This document shows, one piece after another, positions 21,777 through 21,785 of a stretch of DNA of 21,785 bases. The stretch is from an uncultured Collinsella sp. GTDB taxonomy: Bacteria; Actinomycetota; Coriobacteriia; Coriobacteriales; Coriobacteriaceae. Every line of letters begins with the position of its first letter. Within the stretch, counting starts at the first letter, position 1. The stretch lies in the NCBI GenBank assembly GCA_900547285.1, contig URGF01000021.1:1-21785 (forward strand), given 5' to 3'. The position numbers were made by a program, and so were the translations under genes. The notes under the pieces were generated by a model. It saw only the letters and a list, made by a program, of their open reading frames with translations. It was not told where the DNA came from and did not search any database.

Positions 21777-21785
21777 AAGAAGACC

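Overview
The window looks like chromosome of a high-G+C, host-associated actinobacterium, most likely a Coriobacteriia member such as Collinsella. This is inferred from strong C/G third-position codon bias, twin-arginine signal peptides, a phosphoketolase, and the mix of ABC and PTS sugar uptake with glycogen/maltodextrin enzymes. No rRNA or phylogenetic marker is present to settle the genus.

Layout. 1-2542 (minus): a LacI-family repressor gene followed by a phosphoketolase gene that runs off the left edge; two adjacent palindromes next to the phosphoketolase -10 are good operator candidates. 2726-3714 (plus): murB and its terminator. 3767-3902: a 136-bp intergenic palindromic element with perfect 33-bp terminal inverted repeats. 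3911-5116 (minus): a Tat-exported coiled-coil peptidoglycan hydrolase of CwlO/PcsB architecture. 5383-6444 (plus): galE. 6665-10566 (plus): malQ and glgP. 10707-10883: an array of alternating inverted GTTACAGAT motifs between convergent genes. 11022-15387 (minus): a complete carbohydrate ABC importer (lipoprotein, two permeases, MsmK-type ATPase). 15694-16413 (minus): a TreR-like GntR/UTRA regulator. 16641-19091 (plus): an alpha-glucoside-type PTS EIICB fused to a HAD phosphatase. 19205-20230: a polyprenyl diphosphate synthase. 20369-21274: a cytoplasmic two-domain peptidoglycan-binding protein resembling CwlM. 21313-21387: tRNA-Gln(UUG). 21388-21785: no gene, but a terminator, a tRNA-like remnant, a diverged copy of the 3.8-kb repeat core, and a roughly 115-nt hairpin.

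How it fits together. Most of the window serves uptake and breakdown of alpha-glucosides and alpha-glucans. The ABC importer and the PTS permease bring sugars in, MalQ and GlgP convert maltodextrin/glycogen to glucose and glucose-1-phosphate, and phosphoketolase acts further down in central metabolism. Five sites matching TTGTTTAAACAA with at most two mismatches lie in the promoter regions of malQ, the ABC importer (two sites), the GntR gene and the PTS gene. They suggest that the TreR-like regulator controls the whole set. The strongest novelty candidates are the EIICB-HAD fusion (import and dephosphorylation in one polypeptide), this shared operator set, and the palindromic intergenic elements.
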